NCBI GenBank assembly: GCA_932294295.1
Contig: OW028574.1
Span: 13,836,215 to 13,900,214, forward strand
Origin: Alitta virens
Lineage: Eukaryota > Annelida > Polychaeta > Phyllodocida > Nereididae
Length of the DNA: 64,000 bases
Reading direction: 5' to 3'
Shown: positions 19,771 through 30,394 of the stretch, piece by piece
Position numbering within the stretch: the stretch's first letter is position 1
Layout of the letters: each line of letters begins with the position of its first letter
Notes under the pieces: model-generated
Told to the model about the DNA's origin: nothing
Database searches by the model: none
The model's input: only the letters and a program-made list of their open reading frames with translations
Position numbers and translations under genes: made by a program

Positions 19771-22700
19771 ATGGAGGACCTGAATGAAATGGCCCGAAGA
19801 GTCAGTGCAGCTCAGCCGAGAGTCGAGGAGAAAATGGATATCGATATGACGGAGGTGGAAGACTCTCCTCAAACTCGGCCTCAACCTCAGTCACAGCCTC
19901 AGCCACAGCCTCGGTCTCAGGCACAGCCTCAGCCTCAGACACAACCTCAGCCCAGACCTCAACATCAGTCTCCGTCCGAGTCGGAGTCTCGACTCAAGGC
20001 CATAGCACCTCGCACAAGGGCTCAGACTCGTGCTCAGAATGTGACTCGGGTCAAGACTAAGGTCAATGTTCAACGCCCTGCCCATGTTTTATTAGAAGCG
20101 ACGCCGTCAACTGCACGAAAGTCGTCTCTAAGTCTTACTAGCAGCCAGAGACAGAGGCAGAGGCAGAGGCAGCTGCAGAGTCAGCTTTCTGTCGAGTCAT
20201 GCACAACAGCCAGCTGTGACGGTGATAGCACTATTACGGGTGCAGTGGCGAGTACAAGTGCGAGTACAAGTGCAAGTGTGGCTGCAAGTACAGTCACCAG
20301 TAAAGTGGGCACTGACAGCATGACAACTACTGCTACAACTACTATCACTACTGCTACTACTAGTGCTGCTACTACTGACACTACTACTACTACTACTACT
20401 ACTACTAAGGACAATTGCTCAGCCTCTGTACAGGCTGTAAATGGGTGTGATTACGAAACTGACGATGAGCCAGATACCGGCACTGACGCAGACACCGAGG
20501 ACGACAGTTGCACTGACAGCGATAGTGGCGCTGACGATGACGACGACGTCGACGACGACAGCGATATCGAGGACTCCGGGGTGCCTGGTGAGTCAGCAGA
20601 AGAAGGAGTGGGAGGAGGGAATGCCGACATTCGCACCAACTCACGTGTACCACCGATGAGACGGTGCGATCACACCCACTCGAGGGTCTCTGTGCCTCAA
20701 GCAGTGGATACCTCCACTTCAACATTACCACTGGCTGGAATAAACACCTCTAGTGGTGATAATGATGTTAAACAGTACGATGCGTGCACTGAGGAGTGGG
20801 ACATTGTTGATGATGACGATGCTCTTCAGCTGCTGGAGAGCGAAATACTGCAGAGACCTCTGGCTGCCCAACAGCAGACACCTTCCACTGAACCAGGTGC
20901 TGTGTATGTCCAGGATGAGGAGTGGGACACTGCTGATGATGACGATGCTCTTCGCTCAACCGAGAGTGAAATACTCAAGGTATGTACGCGATCAGCACCC
21001 AGTGCTTGCGAATTATTAATTAATTAATTAATTAACATTGACACTATAGGAATGGTATGGTTTGACAATATTTTTTCTTTTTTTTTTTCAGCGTTTGAAG
21101 AAGGAGCTACAGTATCACCAGAAAAGGACCCGTGAGATTGAGGCCTTTTTCACGTGTTTCAACTCAGCCCCTAATGAAGCCCCTCCCCCCAAGAAACTAA
21201 AATTAACCAATGAGTAAGTTTTTAATTATTATTATTAAAAAAAACAAAAAAAAAACAAAAGCATTCTATTTACAATGTACACCCGTGCTTAACAGTGTTT
21301 TTTTATTTATTCTTTCTCCTCCAGACCTCAGCCTTCGACCAGCTCGGCCTCTAGCCTGATGAGTGGGGAGTGCGATTATGATCCATGTGAGGGGACTTCA
21401 TCTACTGACCATTCCATTTTGAGGTGTGTGTGTGCGTGTGTGCGTGCGTGCGTGCGTGTGTGTGTGTGTGTGTGTGTGGATGAATTTAGGATGCATGTTT
21501 AGCAATGTCTCCATGAATTGAGGATAATGACATAAGGTTTCATTACTCTGTAGAGAGAGCCATGGCGTGCAGCGGAACAGTGGAGATGGTGGTTCAGTGG
21601 TGAAGAAGAAGAAGAAGAAGAAGAAGAATGATGACAGCCATGAGGGGGAGAATGCCAGCAGTGGACCGGTTGATGTAGCAAACAAGTCGTCATTAGTTTA
21701 GTATGTTTGTGCCCCAGTGCTATTGCATACCATTATACGCGAAGTCTCTGTACAGCTTCTTTTTTTTAAAATAAAAAATAAATGAAATTAAATCATATTT
21801 TTTATTTTTTTATTATTTTTTATTTCAGCTTGAAAGAAATTTTGACACGCGACTGTGAGGTTGATGTTGAGGAGTTAGAGCTTGAGGAGCTGCATGATGG
21901 CAATGAGATGAAACTACTTATGGACATTTTATATGATAACAACATAGTGGGTGAGGGAGGAGATAGAGAGGGTGGAGGAGGAGGAGGAGGAGGAGGAGGA
22001 GGAGAAAATGTACCTATTGTTAATGATGCTGTTGATGATGATGATGATGGTGGTAGTGATGGCGATTTTGAAGACAACATGATTTTTGATGGTCCTGATT
22101 ACTCGGTGAACTTCCATAGACACATTGATGTAAAAAATATACGTGATCTAGAGTTTGATGGGGGTGCAGCCAGAGAGACCGTATACAGGGTGCACCTTGA
22201 TGCAAACTGGTCAGGGGTCAATCTACGCGACATAATGGGAGGCCTAGAAGGAGTGATTGAAGACATCCTGGAGCGCCTCAGAGAGAGTTACAACCCCTTC
22301 GACCTTGTACGGTTTTTCATTCAGAATGAAGCTTTCTATAGCCCCCACACTCTAGGCCTTATGCCTTTACATCAGATTAACATTTTTAGAATTCTTGAAC
22401 TACTGGAAACATTGTTACAGTCGGATGATGAGCTATATCTAGATGAGGCCCTTGAAATTCATGTAGGTGTTATACGTAACCCTCTGGGTGCTGGGCGTGG
22501 AGACGGACTCAATTATGTCGATGATCTGCACAAGTTCAGGTGTATTTGTAAAATAGGAAATGATGACAAATTGTGCCTTGCACGGTCAATTGTTGTGGGT
22601 CTCGCTAGAGCTGATCTAGATGCAATTCCCTCATCAAACCGAGCTGCACAATTGGCAGCCCGATCAGCTTATTACCAGGTGATTAACCCTAAGCGTAAGC

Positions 22701-25700
22701 TGCAAAAGGCGAAGGCAGAGCAGCTGCACGCACGTGTAGGGTTCAATGTCGGCGACGTGCCAACCTTCACCGACATTCCTGCTTTTGAGAGGGAAGCCAA
22801 TGTGCGCATTGTAGTGTTCAGCAGAGGCTCTGGAACAAGGGCCATTTATGCCGGTGCAGCTCATCGTCAGCGCACAATTTATTTACTTTATGTGAGTGAC
22901 CCTCTGAAACCCAGGGCTGTAGGACATTTCCACACAATAACACGTGTGCACTGTATTTTTGGAAAGAGCGCTTTTTGCTCAAAGTGCCTTCAGCCGTACG
23001 ACAAACGCTATGGCCACAAAGGCTGTGAACAGTGTGTGTCGTGTCGTAGTTCTCCATGTGTTGCCGTGGAAGATGAAAAGCATAACTGCCCGAAATGTAA
23101 CAGATTCATCAAGTCGGAGGAGTGTGCACGCATGCACATGGAAAACGGTGTCTGTTCAAGCGCTCACAAGTGTAAAGACTGCGGAGCTTTCTATGCACCA
23201 TCGAAAGAGCACAGGTGTGGCATGAGGGAGTGCACAATCTGTAAGAAGTGGGTGTCAGGTGTTCATTTCTGCTACATACGGCAACGCAAACCCAGGGGAG
23301 TCTCCTGTAAATATATGTTTGCAGATTTTGAAACTGACCCCACTACAGAGTACCACACCCCCAATCTTCTCATCGCCCACTGGGAGTGTGAACACTGCAT
23401 TGAGCACACATACCGCGAGAATAAGCACTGTAGCCACTGCGGTACTGCATGTGAGAAATGCTCAAAGCTCACCTCTAGCGCTACGGCTAGGGGACACCCT
23501 GAAAGAGCTCTCTGCATGTCCAGTGATGCATGCGGAATGAGATCGGCCCGCTTTTTTGGTGATGCCACAGCCACTGAATTTTGTGAATTTTTTTTTGCTA
23601 AGGAATTCGAAGGTTACACGCTCATCTTTCACAATGGCCAGGCGTATGATGCATACTTCATAGCAAAGTACATCTTCTGCACCATGTGTAAACTACCCAA
23701 AGTGATATACAGGGGGAGCAAGATAGTTGCGATTGACACAGGTAAGTTCAGAGTGATTGACTCCCTGAACTTTCTCACGTTCCCCCTGAGTCAGATGCCC
23801 AAAGTGTTCGGGTTGAAGGGTGTGAAGAAGGGTACTTTCCCAGTTTTTTTCAACCAGAAAGAAAACTGGGACTATGTCGGGCCAATGCCACACCCCTATT
23901 GCTACAGAGTGAATGCCATGAAGCCCCAGGCTCGGACTGAGTTCATGAAATGGTATGTCTCTCAGAGGGGGAAGGTGTTTCATTTCAAAAACGAATTACT
24001 GGCCTATTGTGAGGATGATGTGAATATCCTGCAGGAAAGTTGTAATGCTTTCAGGAGCTGGCTTCTGGGTATTACTTCGAGGGAAGAAGTCGTTGATGTC
24101 TGCGAGGGTGGTGAAAGGGTTACAAAGACCATAGGCATTGACCCCCTGCAGTACAACACTCTGGCTAGTGTCTGCATGGCAACCTACAGATACATGTTTC
24201 TAACTGAAACATATTCAGTTACTCTAGCCGATGGTAGAGTGGTTAAGGGGCTCCTGCAAAATGACAACATGAAACTTGTAGGGGAAGGGGGAGAAATAAT
24301 CGAAAGGGACAGCGCTCAAGTGAGCTCCATGCAGTTTGAGTCAACCCCCTTTGCCCGAATGCCTTCATGCGGGTTCGCTGGAATAGACGCGCACAGTAGA
24401 TCGTCCATTGTTTGGCTGGAATATGAGTCGCGGAGACGAGGCGTACCTATTCAGCACGCCCGTAGTGGTGGAGAGCACCGGGTGCGAAACCAGAGCGGTG
24501 ACGGGTGGCTGAAGCTAGATGGCTATCACCTTGATGTGACCACTGGCAAGGAGACTGCATGGGAATTTTACGGTTGTGTTTTTCATGGCTGTAAGTGGTG
24601 CTTTGGTGGTGAGAAGGTTTCGACTAACATCCGACACCCTCACACTGGTGAAAGTCTCAAGACGCTCTACATACGCACTATGGACAGGTTAGCCTATCTC
24701 AGGCTGGTACTCAATTTCGAGGTTCACACTGTGTGGGAGTGCGAGTATCGACTGATGCTGAAAAGTAACCAGATGCTCCACGAAATAGAAAGCGCCTGTG
24801 AACTTTTACCTCGACTGGACCCCCGTTCCTCTTTCTATGGTGGTCGGGTAAATGCTGTCAAACTATACCATGAAGCCAAGGAAGGGAGGAAAATAGGGTA
24901 CACAGATATCTGTTCATTGTACCCTATGGTGTTAAAAAATGACGTTTTCCCTGTGGGTATTCCTGAGGTCATTGTGGAACCACAGGGCACAGACATCAGT
25001 GCATTTTTCGGCATCATTCAGGCTCGGGTGAGACCACCTCGTGGACTGTATCACCCGTGCCTCCCCGTTAGGTTAAATGGTAAGCTGTTTTTCCCCCTCT
25101 GCCTCACATGTGCTACTACCCAGTCAAAAGAAGCATGCAATTGCTCAGACGAGAAGAGAGACCTGACCGGTACATGGACCACTATTGACCTTCAGGACGC
25201 CCTCAGTGTCGGCTACACAATCATAAAGCTGTTTGAAATTTATCATTTCAAAGAAAGGGCAACATTTGACAAGACTCAGGAGACTCCTGGTCTGTTTTCG
25301 GACTATGTCAATATGTTTTTGAAGGGCAAGCAGGAGGCGTCAGGGTGGCCTTCGGCTGACATGTCTGACTCCGAAAAGAGCGATTACATCGCTCAGTATA
25401 AGGCAGTGGAAGGTATTTGCCTGGACCCTGGTAGTATTTCACTAAATCAGGGGAAAAGGGCAACAAACAAGCTACTCCTTAACAGCTTCTGGGGGAAATT
25501 CGGCGAGAACAATAACCATCGTACTCACCAACTAGTCGAGCAGGGCATTGACATTTTTAAATTGCTCACAAACCCCGCTATTTCTCTGAAGGGCATGCAT
25601 ATTCTTGATGAGAAACGTTGCATGTTAGAGTACTCGCACTCGGAGGGTTTCCTACCAGAAATGGGACACGTGAATGTATTCATTGCAGCGTTCACGACCG

Positions 25701-26215
25701 CCAATGCACGTAGTAGATTGTTCAATGTACTCAATAAACTGGGTAGGAGGGTACTGTATTTTGACACCGATTCGGTTATTTACGAGTATGATGACACGGA
25801 ATTAGATGAGTACACTCCTGACATGGGAGACCATTTGGGGCAGTGGACAAATGAATTGAAGAAGGGTCAGCACATCTCGCGGTTTGTTAGCAGTGGCCCT
25901 AAGTCATATGCGTTTATTACAAATGACGATGAGGAGCGAACAACAAAGCTCAAGGGTTTCACACTGAATCACGAGGTGTCGAAACTCTTAAACTTCGATA
26001 GCATTTGTAGACTAGTGCTTTTCTGGGCTGACCCTGACAACAACCCTCTGCCCCCTGATGAGCAGCCCCATGTGGAAGTAGCCTATAGCAAGATCAGGCG
26101 TGATAAGTACAAGTTTAAGTTGTTTAGCAAGGAAGAACTTAAAAAATTCCGTGTTACATACTCCAAGCGACGACTCCTACCCGGTACATATGACACTGAA
26201 CCTTACGGTTTTTAG
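19771..26215 (+). CDS. polB: Protein-primed family B DNA polymerase, five coding exons
   Basis: Exons: 19771-20979, 21092-21213, 21325-21423, 21554-21700, 21829-26215. All four introns are GT-AG and phases agree; the total is 5,964 nt (1,987 aa). Exon 1 is low complexity (Pro-Gln, Ser/Thr, acidic). Exons 2 and 4 hold Lys-rich nuclear-localisation-like stretches. Exon 5 has, in order: a Glu/Asp/Gly-rich start; an OTU-like segment (DDKLCLARSIVVG near 22560; GHFHTIT near 22922); CxxC zinc motifs (22978-23275); exonuclease motifs DFETD (23324), FHNGQAYDAYF (23626) and YCEDDVNIL (24005); a Vsr-like segment (24400-24765); and palm motifs DICSLYP (24904), LLLNSFWGKFG (25472) and YFDTDSVIYE (25759). 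It replicates the element from its ends by protein priming. All catalytic residues are present. Confidence 0.92.
20791..20979 (+). repeat. 42-residue tandem duplication in polB exon 1
   Basis: EEWDIVDDDDALQLLESEIL (residues 341-360) recurs 42 residues later as EEWDTADDDDALRSTESEIL, directly before the first splice donor. The DNA repeat (GAGGAGTGGGACA...) is equally visible. An acidic repeat suggests an activation or interaction motif (inference). Confidence 0.85.
21424..21553 (+). repeat. GT/GC microsatellite beginning at a polB splice donor
   Basis: Intron 3 starts directly with (GT)n(GCGT)n repeats (21424-21478), so the donor itself is part of the microsatellite. This gives several alternative GT positions; only 21424 keeps the frame with the acceptor at 21553. 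Confidence 0.7.
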
Positions 26216-26261
26216 TTGAGTAGAGTAGAGTAGAGTTGAGTAAAGTAGAGCAGTGTTGGAG
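26216..26261 (+). repeat. GAGTA tandem repeat after the polB stop
   Basis: TGAGTAGAGTAGAGTAGAG-type repeats begin directly after the TAG at 26213-26215. Confidence 0.85.
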
Positions 26262-26281
26262 GGGTTTGAATTTATATTGCA

Positions 26282-26287
26282 ATTAAA
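26282..26287 (+). terminator. Possible poly(A) signal ATTAAA for polB
   Basis: The variant signal ATTAAA lies 67 nt past the stop; no canonical AATAAA lies nearer on this strand. Confidence 0.4.
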
Positions 26288-26352
26288 TGTTTTTTTTAAA
26301 TTATTATTATACATTGTCATATTGTTTGTTGTAAATTGAATATAATACCATT

Positions 26353-26353
<1 letters not shown>

Positions 26354-26406
<53 letters not shown>
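26354..26406 (+). repeat. (AGT)n microsatellite
   Basis: About 17 perfect GTA units in the gap between the converging polB and 362-aa genes. Confidence 0.95.
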
Positions 26407-26429
26407 TACATTTGTTACCAGCCGCTCAC

Positions 26430-26695
26430 CGTTTGACGTGTGATATATGATGTATGATGTGTGAAATATGTGTTTGATGCACGATGCACGAAACCGTGAA
26501 ATATGTAAGAAATTGATGATGCGTGAACTGAAATTTGTTTATGACTACACTTAACATTTCACACCACTCCATAGTTTGGTGTATGCTGTGTGAAACTGTG
26601 AAATATGTATGAAATTGTTTGATGTATGATGTGTGAAACTGCGAAATATGCAAGAAGTTGTTTGATGTATGATGTGTGAAACTGTGAAATTACAC
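26430..26695. repeat. Degenerate 40-50 bp tandem repeats
   Basis: Repeats built on TTGATGTATGATGTGTGAAAC and TGTGAAATATG recur five or six times between the convergent genes. No reading frame. They may be a spacer or part of the 3' region. Confidence 0.75.
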
Positions 26696-26942
26696 TTAAC
26701 AGCCTTGAGGCATATTCAATTAAAAAAGATAGACTGCCAAGTCTTTTTTTAACTTAAATCTGCTGACTTTTTCTCATTTAGTGAATTTCACAAAGCTTTC
26801 TTGGCAACTAATGCAATATTCATTTAAATAGAGTAGCATAATTTATTACGTATGTCAGCCTTTTCATGAACATGAAAGTCACAGGCCACCCTAATGAAAA
26901 GAAAGAAACGAGTGAAAATGAAGTGTTCACTTTTGAAAATTT

Positions 26943-26948
26943 TTTATT
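26943..26948 (-). terminator. AATAAA poly(A) signal of the 362-aa gene
   Basis: AATAAA on the minus strand, 16 nt after the stop codon at 26964. Confidence 0.65.
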
Positions 26949-26963
26949 ATAAGACTCGCAAAA

Positions 26964-28052
26964 TTACATATCGTTTGCCCTACTATGCACAAGATTCTGG
27001 ACACATACTTGAGGCACAGCGGTGTTGGGGTCTTTTTTCATAACCAGACCAAAACAAAAATCGATCAATCTCTCGGTCTTCAGAGAAGGTGGATTGACTG
27101 CCTTTACAATGTCAGCCTCTATTTTACCTATACCCCCAACATATGTGAAAATATCATAAATTTCGCTCAGGAAATACAGTCTCTTGTGGTTGAGCATTGA
27201 GGCGACTTCGTCGACAATCTTCAGAACATGGTCCTTGGTAACTTTCTCTTCTATTGTACTCCTGACAACTTCTGCTGGAGGTGACATCATGATCATGTCA
27301 GTCATATCATAGCCGATCTGTTCGAGAAGGAGACAGTGGAATACTCTCTGAGTGATTTCGAGCTTTGACGGCCGTAATATTTGTTCAGGCTCGATGACAT
27401 AAGTGGATGGCTCCATGGGCTCATCATCATTGTCTGACTGAATGAAGCTCTGAACATTAGCCTCGCACTGTTCTCGAGTGAGGAACACTGTGTGTGACCT
27501 AAAACCTCTTTTTTCAATGAACCAGCGGAAGCACTTGACCGTTGGATATTCTTCCAGGTGACCCTGCTTACTGTCCTCAGCCTGAGGTGTTGTAATAACG
27601 AGGTAAAGTTGATCGTAAGAGACGTGAAGTTTTTCGAATTCTTCCAGACGTAAATTGATGGTTTTACTATGGGTGTATTCAGTGGCATCGGTGAGGTTGT
27701 CCTGCTCGGTTTTAGGATGTAGTATAGATAAAAAGTACAACTCCTCCTTGTTATACTTTTGGAACTTCGTAATCATCAGAAACTGTTTCTTAGTCAGCCG
27801 TAGTTGCATTGTCTTGCGATTCGTGAGAGCATCGAGTAACCCACATGATGATTCTTTAATTTTCTCGAAGGACTTCTTAGCGATGTGTACGTTCCGCCAC
27901 TTATTGGTATCGTCGTTGTACCTGGATATTGTTATGTATCCAGCCTTGTACTGACGAGCGGCATGGGCGATGACTCTTGTTTTCTCAGACAGGCATATAG
28001 TCATACCACTGGCACCTTGTGGAGTCTCGGAGTTAAGCTGGCTGCTAGTCAT
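26964..28052 (-). CDS. Unknown Polinton protein, possible PC4-like single-strand DNA-binding domains
   Basis: 362 aa. Residues about 33-66 (YKAGYITISRY, then WRNVHIAKKSFEKIKE) follow the pattern of the transcription cofactor PC4 DNA-binding fold: basic strands, then a helix with K-x-F-x-x-I/L. A second stretch around 170-200 (KCFRWFIEKRGFRSHTVFLT) has a similar strand-strand-helix look, with a third weak one in between (LRLTKKQFLMITKFQKY). The C-terminal half is helical and unassigned. The gene has its own TATA box and poly(A) signal, separate from the capsid block, so it may be expressed early. A replication or transcription role is an inference; I would call it hypothetical. Confidence 0.75.
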   Translation of the reverse strand: MTSSQLNSETPQGASGMTICLSEKTRVIAHAARQYKAGYITISRYNDDTNKWRNVHIAKKSFEKIKESSCGLLDALTNRKTMQLRLTKKQFLMITKFQKYNKEELYFLSILHPKTEQDNLTDATEYTHSKTINLRLEEFEKLHVSYDQLYLVITTPQAEDSKQGHLEEYPTVKCFRWFIEKRGFRSHTVFLTREQCEANVQSFIQSDNDDEPMEPSTYVIEPEQILRPSKLEITQRVFHCLLLEQIGYDMTDMIMMSPPAEVVRSTIEEKVTKDHVLKIVDEVASMLNHKRLYFLSEIYDIFTYVGGIGKIEADIVKAVNPPSLKTERLIDFCFGLVMKKDPNTAVPQVCVQNLVHSRANDM

Positions 28053-28100
28053 GTTGATTTGTGAAGAAGAAGTGAATACTCTTTACACCCAACATGCCAC

Positions 28101-28108
28101 CTTATATA
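28101..28108 (-). promoter_or_regulatory. TATA box of the 362-aa gene
   Basis: TATATAAG on the minus strand (complement of CTTATATA), 49 nt before the start codon at 28052, leaving a short 5' UTR of about 20 nt. Confidence 0.65.
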
Positions 28109-28325
28109 CTATGCATCACATTCATTGGTTCAAAGGTTTGTGTAAATGAGCATGTCCTGAGGTTGAGTTAACCCAATCCATGGAGAGCATTCAGCTCCAT
28201 TAACCCAGAGGACATAGCACAGGTGTGGTGCCAGGTGAAGCAGAGTTGTCGTTGAGCATTTGAGATGGCTCTCAAAGATTAGCCCAGGGGTGTAATCATT
28301 GGGCGATTTGTCAGGTGTCAAAATG

Positions 28326-28679
28326 TCACTGTTTCCTAGTTGACAATGTTGGCTGGGGGAGCATTATTCCAAGGGATGAAGACAAGAGTGCAGTCCATAA
28401 ATTGCTATCACCATTGCGCATCGAGAGGTTGACAATACAAGTGATGATGACAATATATAGAATGACTACCTGACAAATGAAAATAACTTCATTCTTGGGA
28501 AGAAGCCTACCAAAAATTAGCCAGTTACTATTACTCCCTATTGAGTGAATGTCTATTTTCCCTGTAGAAGACTGTGCCCCGGAATCGACATCAGAGGTTT
28601 CATATTTCTCTTCTGAATCCTCCAAAGGTGAACCACCCATGAACTTCATGAACTTCTCTCCGACGTCCTCGCTCCCCAT
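28326..28679 (-). CDS. Small single-pass membrane protein conserved in Polintons
   Basis: 117 aa. The polar, acidic N-terminal half is followed by a phrase I associate with a conserved Polinton membrane protein: FGRLLPKNEVIFICQ, the hydrophobic segment VVILYIVIITCIVNL (about residues 71-85), and SNLWTALLSSSLGIMLP near the C-terminus. Probably N-in or N-out single pass plus a second, weaker hydrophobic stretch. Right-most gene of the element. It lacks a signal peptide. A TA-rich stretch upstream (28698-28712, ATATATTATATTAT on its strand) may be its TATA element. Function unknown. Confidence 0.75.
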   Translation of the reverse strand: MGSEDVGEKFMKFMGGSPLEDSEEKYETSDVDSGAQSSTGKIDIHSIGSNSNWLIFGRLLPKNEVIFICQVVILYIVIITCIVNLSMRNGDSNLWTALLSSSLGIMLPQPTLSTRKQ

Positions 28680-28893
28680 TGTGTAGAGTTCGAATGAATA
28701 ATATAATATATGTGCTAAGGGTTATACTCCAGCAATGAACCATGAACCACCTCTATACTAAGACCTCTATACTAGGACCAGTACAAAATGGAGAGCTCAC
28801 GGAAGCGTGCCCCTAAGCTATTTACATCTATTTACATTTTTATGTCATTAAGTACAGTGCAGTGTTTAGCCTAAACGCCTGAGGGCAATGTAT
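28680..28893. other. Right subterminal non-coding region
   Basis: Between the last gene and the right TIR; includes a short direct repeat (CTCTATACTAAGACCTCTATACTAGGACC, 28748-28778). No gene. Confidence 0.5.
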
Positions 28894-29048
28894 CAAAGAA
28901 CCGTTCTGTACTAATTAGCATAATGATTAACATCGCCCGGGGCGGAATGAGAGGGACAGGGATCGGTGGACCACAGCTCGATATGATATCAGGCCCCCTG
29001 AGGGCAAATAACTAGCTTATCGTGATATCATATCGGCCTGTCTGTAGT
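28894..29048 (-). repeat. Polinton right terminal inverted repeat with internal hairpin
   Basis: Inverted match to 9430-9583. It contains the same 13-bp internal stem (CGATATGATATCA and TGATATCATATCG) and the same GCCC-TCAG-GGGC mini-palindrome. Compared with the left end there is one extra base in the G/C run. Confidence 0.92.
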
Positions 29049-29054
29049 GCCGAC
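29049..29054. repeat. Polinton target-site duplication, right copy
   Basis: GCCGAC, identical to 9424-9429. Confidence 0.9.
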
Positions 29055-30394
29055 CAGTGGAGGATGGGATTAACATGAGCCAAGTTTGATAATTTTTCCA
29101 GCATTACTTCTTAAACTTACTGAACTGTAAAAATGAACACACCTTTCATTTATTTAACAATTTGAGTTTTTAAAAAAAATCTACTAAAAAAGTCTTGTTG
29201 TATTAAAATAAATCATGTTTTGAATAGTAAAAAATGTAGTTTTCAACTAGCCCAAACATACTGCCTCGCAAGGCAGGGCCGGCGAGGCAGTCAGAAACCA
29301 TCCTATTGAAAAATCTTGGGGAACACATGCATCTAAACTTTAACGTTTGTTCATTGCCGTTAAATTCCGCATTAGTCACCATTGATTATTTCTATCTCAT
29401 CTATATAATTACCAATTAAATGCCTTCAATTTCACCGGATTTTTTGATAAACGTGAGAAAACAACCGGAGCTGTGTTGATGAATTGGAGCTGATATCCCG
29501 CAATAGAGTGTGAACCTCATAGAAAAACCATGAGGTTCACACTATGAGGTTCAGTGTTGTGAACCTCATAACATACATTATCCCTTATAAAGAGAACAGC
29601 CTGGCCAATCACAGGACAGCACACACAAACTCAGTGACGTCATGAGAGTCATCACTTCAACTGGATATTCTTCCCAAAATCTATAAAATAAACAAAATTA
29701 GCCTCACCTACGGGACTCATGGGTTCACCAGCCCAACCTCATCACTCATGAAGTTCAAGGCTCTGAATCACACAGTTATAAGGTTTTATTATAAAAACCC
29801 GAAGGACTTTCGCATTGATGACGTCACAATGATGCTCTCCAATGAATACATTGCCGGAGATTCGCCTGTTAGATTTGATGTCCAACTTTTTTTGGAAAAA
29901 GCTAATGCTGACAGCCAGTTATATAGCGAACAGCATTTTTTGGTAATGCCCTCGTAGCTAAGAGTTTGGCGATTAATTTGAGGGGTTTTATATGGCCCTT
30001 CTAGTTTGTTTACAATCAAAAGGTGAAGTGCGGCACCCGAGGTGGGTGGCGAAATTCACTGACGCCGAGTGTACATGGGTTTGGGACTGGCTTAGGCATG
30101 TAGCATAAGCCAGACCAATTGGGCTATTTTCAACTGATTAACCTTGTTCAATTAAAAAAAATTTTTTTAAATATTCAAAATTGTTTTGTCTTTTTATTTT
30201 TAGCCTTGATTTAAATCACGATTTATATCACTTGATTTAAATCTGCCAACCCTGTATTCGTGTAATGTTTAGTATCAGTTTATACGTATTTTGATAACAT
30301 GTCTCGGAGATTAAAACAAATGTACATCTGGCAAAGTTTGATGATTAAACGAGGAGTTTAAATAACAACACAGACAGTCTTGATAGCCACTTGT
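29055..30394. other. Gene-poor DNA with a short inverted-repeat cluster
   Basis: No convincing gene. A cluster of GTGAACCTCATAG/CATGAGGTTCAC units in both orientations (29511-29570) can form hairpins. A 69-aa plus frame (29748-29957) lacks flanking splice sites or any recognisable motif, so I leave it unannotated. Confidence 0.5.

Larger units (their letters stand above)
9430..29048. mobile_element. Complete Maverick/Polinton (polintovirus-type) element, 19,619 bp
   Basis: Terminal inverted repeats start ACTACAGACAGG at 9430 and end CCTGTCTGTAGT at 29048. They are flanked by the 6-bp direct duplication GCCGAC at 9424-9429 and 29049-29054; 6 bp is the Polinton integrase signature length. Inside are all hallmark Polinton genes: protein-primed PolB, retrovirus-like integrase with chromodomain, FtsK/HerA packaging ATPase, adenain-type protease, hexon-like major capsid and penton-like minor capsid. 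No stop or frameshift breaks any of these frames, so the copy looks recent or selected. Ends here are AC/GT rather than the AG often cited for Polintons. Confidence 0.96.

Noticed and set aside
20405..20731. Minus-strand Arg-rich frame over polB exon 1
   Set aside because: Complement of the repetitive exon; no motif and conflicts with the supported splice structure.
21782..21828. ATG at 21782 as the polymerase start
   Set aside because: The segment is AT-rich, ends in TTTATTTCAG and matches intron sequence; the splice phases from exon 1 agree without it.
28130..28321. 63-aa minus-strand frame between the two right-hand Polinton genes
   Set aside because: No motif, no promoter or poly(A) context, ordinary composition; likely chance.
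9435..29043. Polinton termini placed at AG/CT (AGACAGG...)
   Set aside because: That would leave flanks CACTAC and GTAGTG, which are inverted rather than direct repeats. ACTACAG with GCCGAC duplications fits better.
29748..29957. 69-aa plus-strand frame
   Set aside because: No splice borders or recognisable pattern; probably chance or a remnant.
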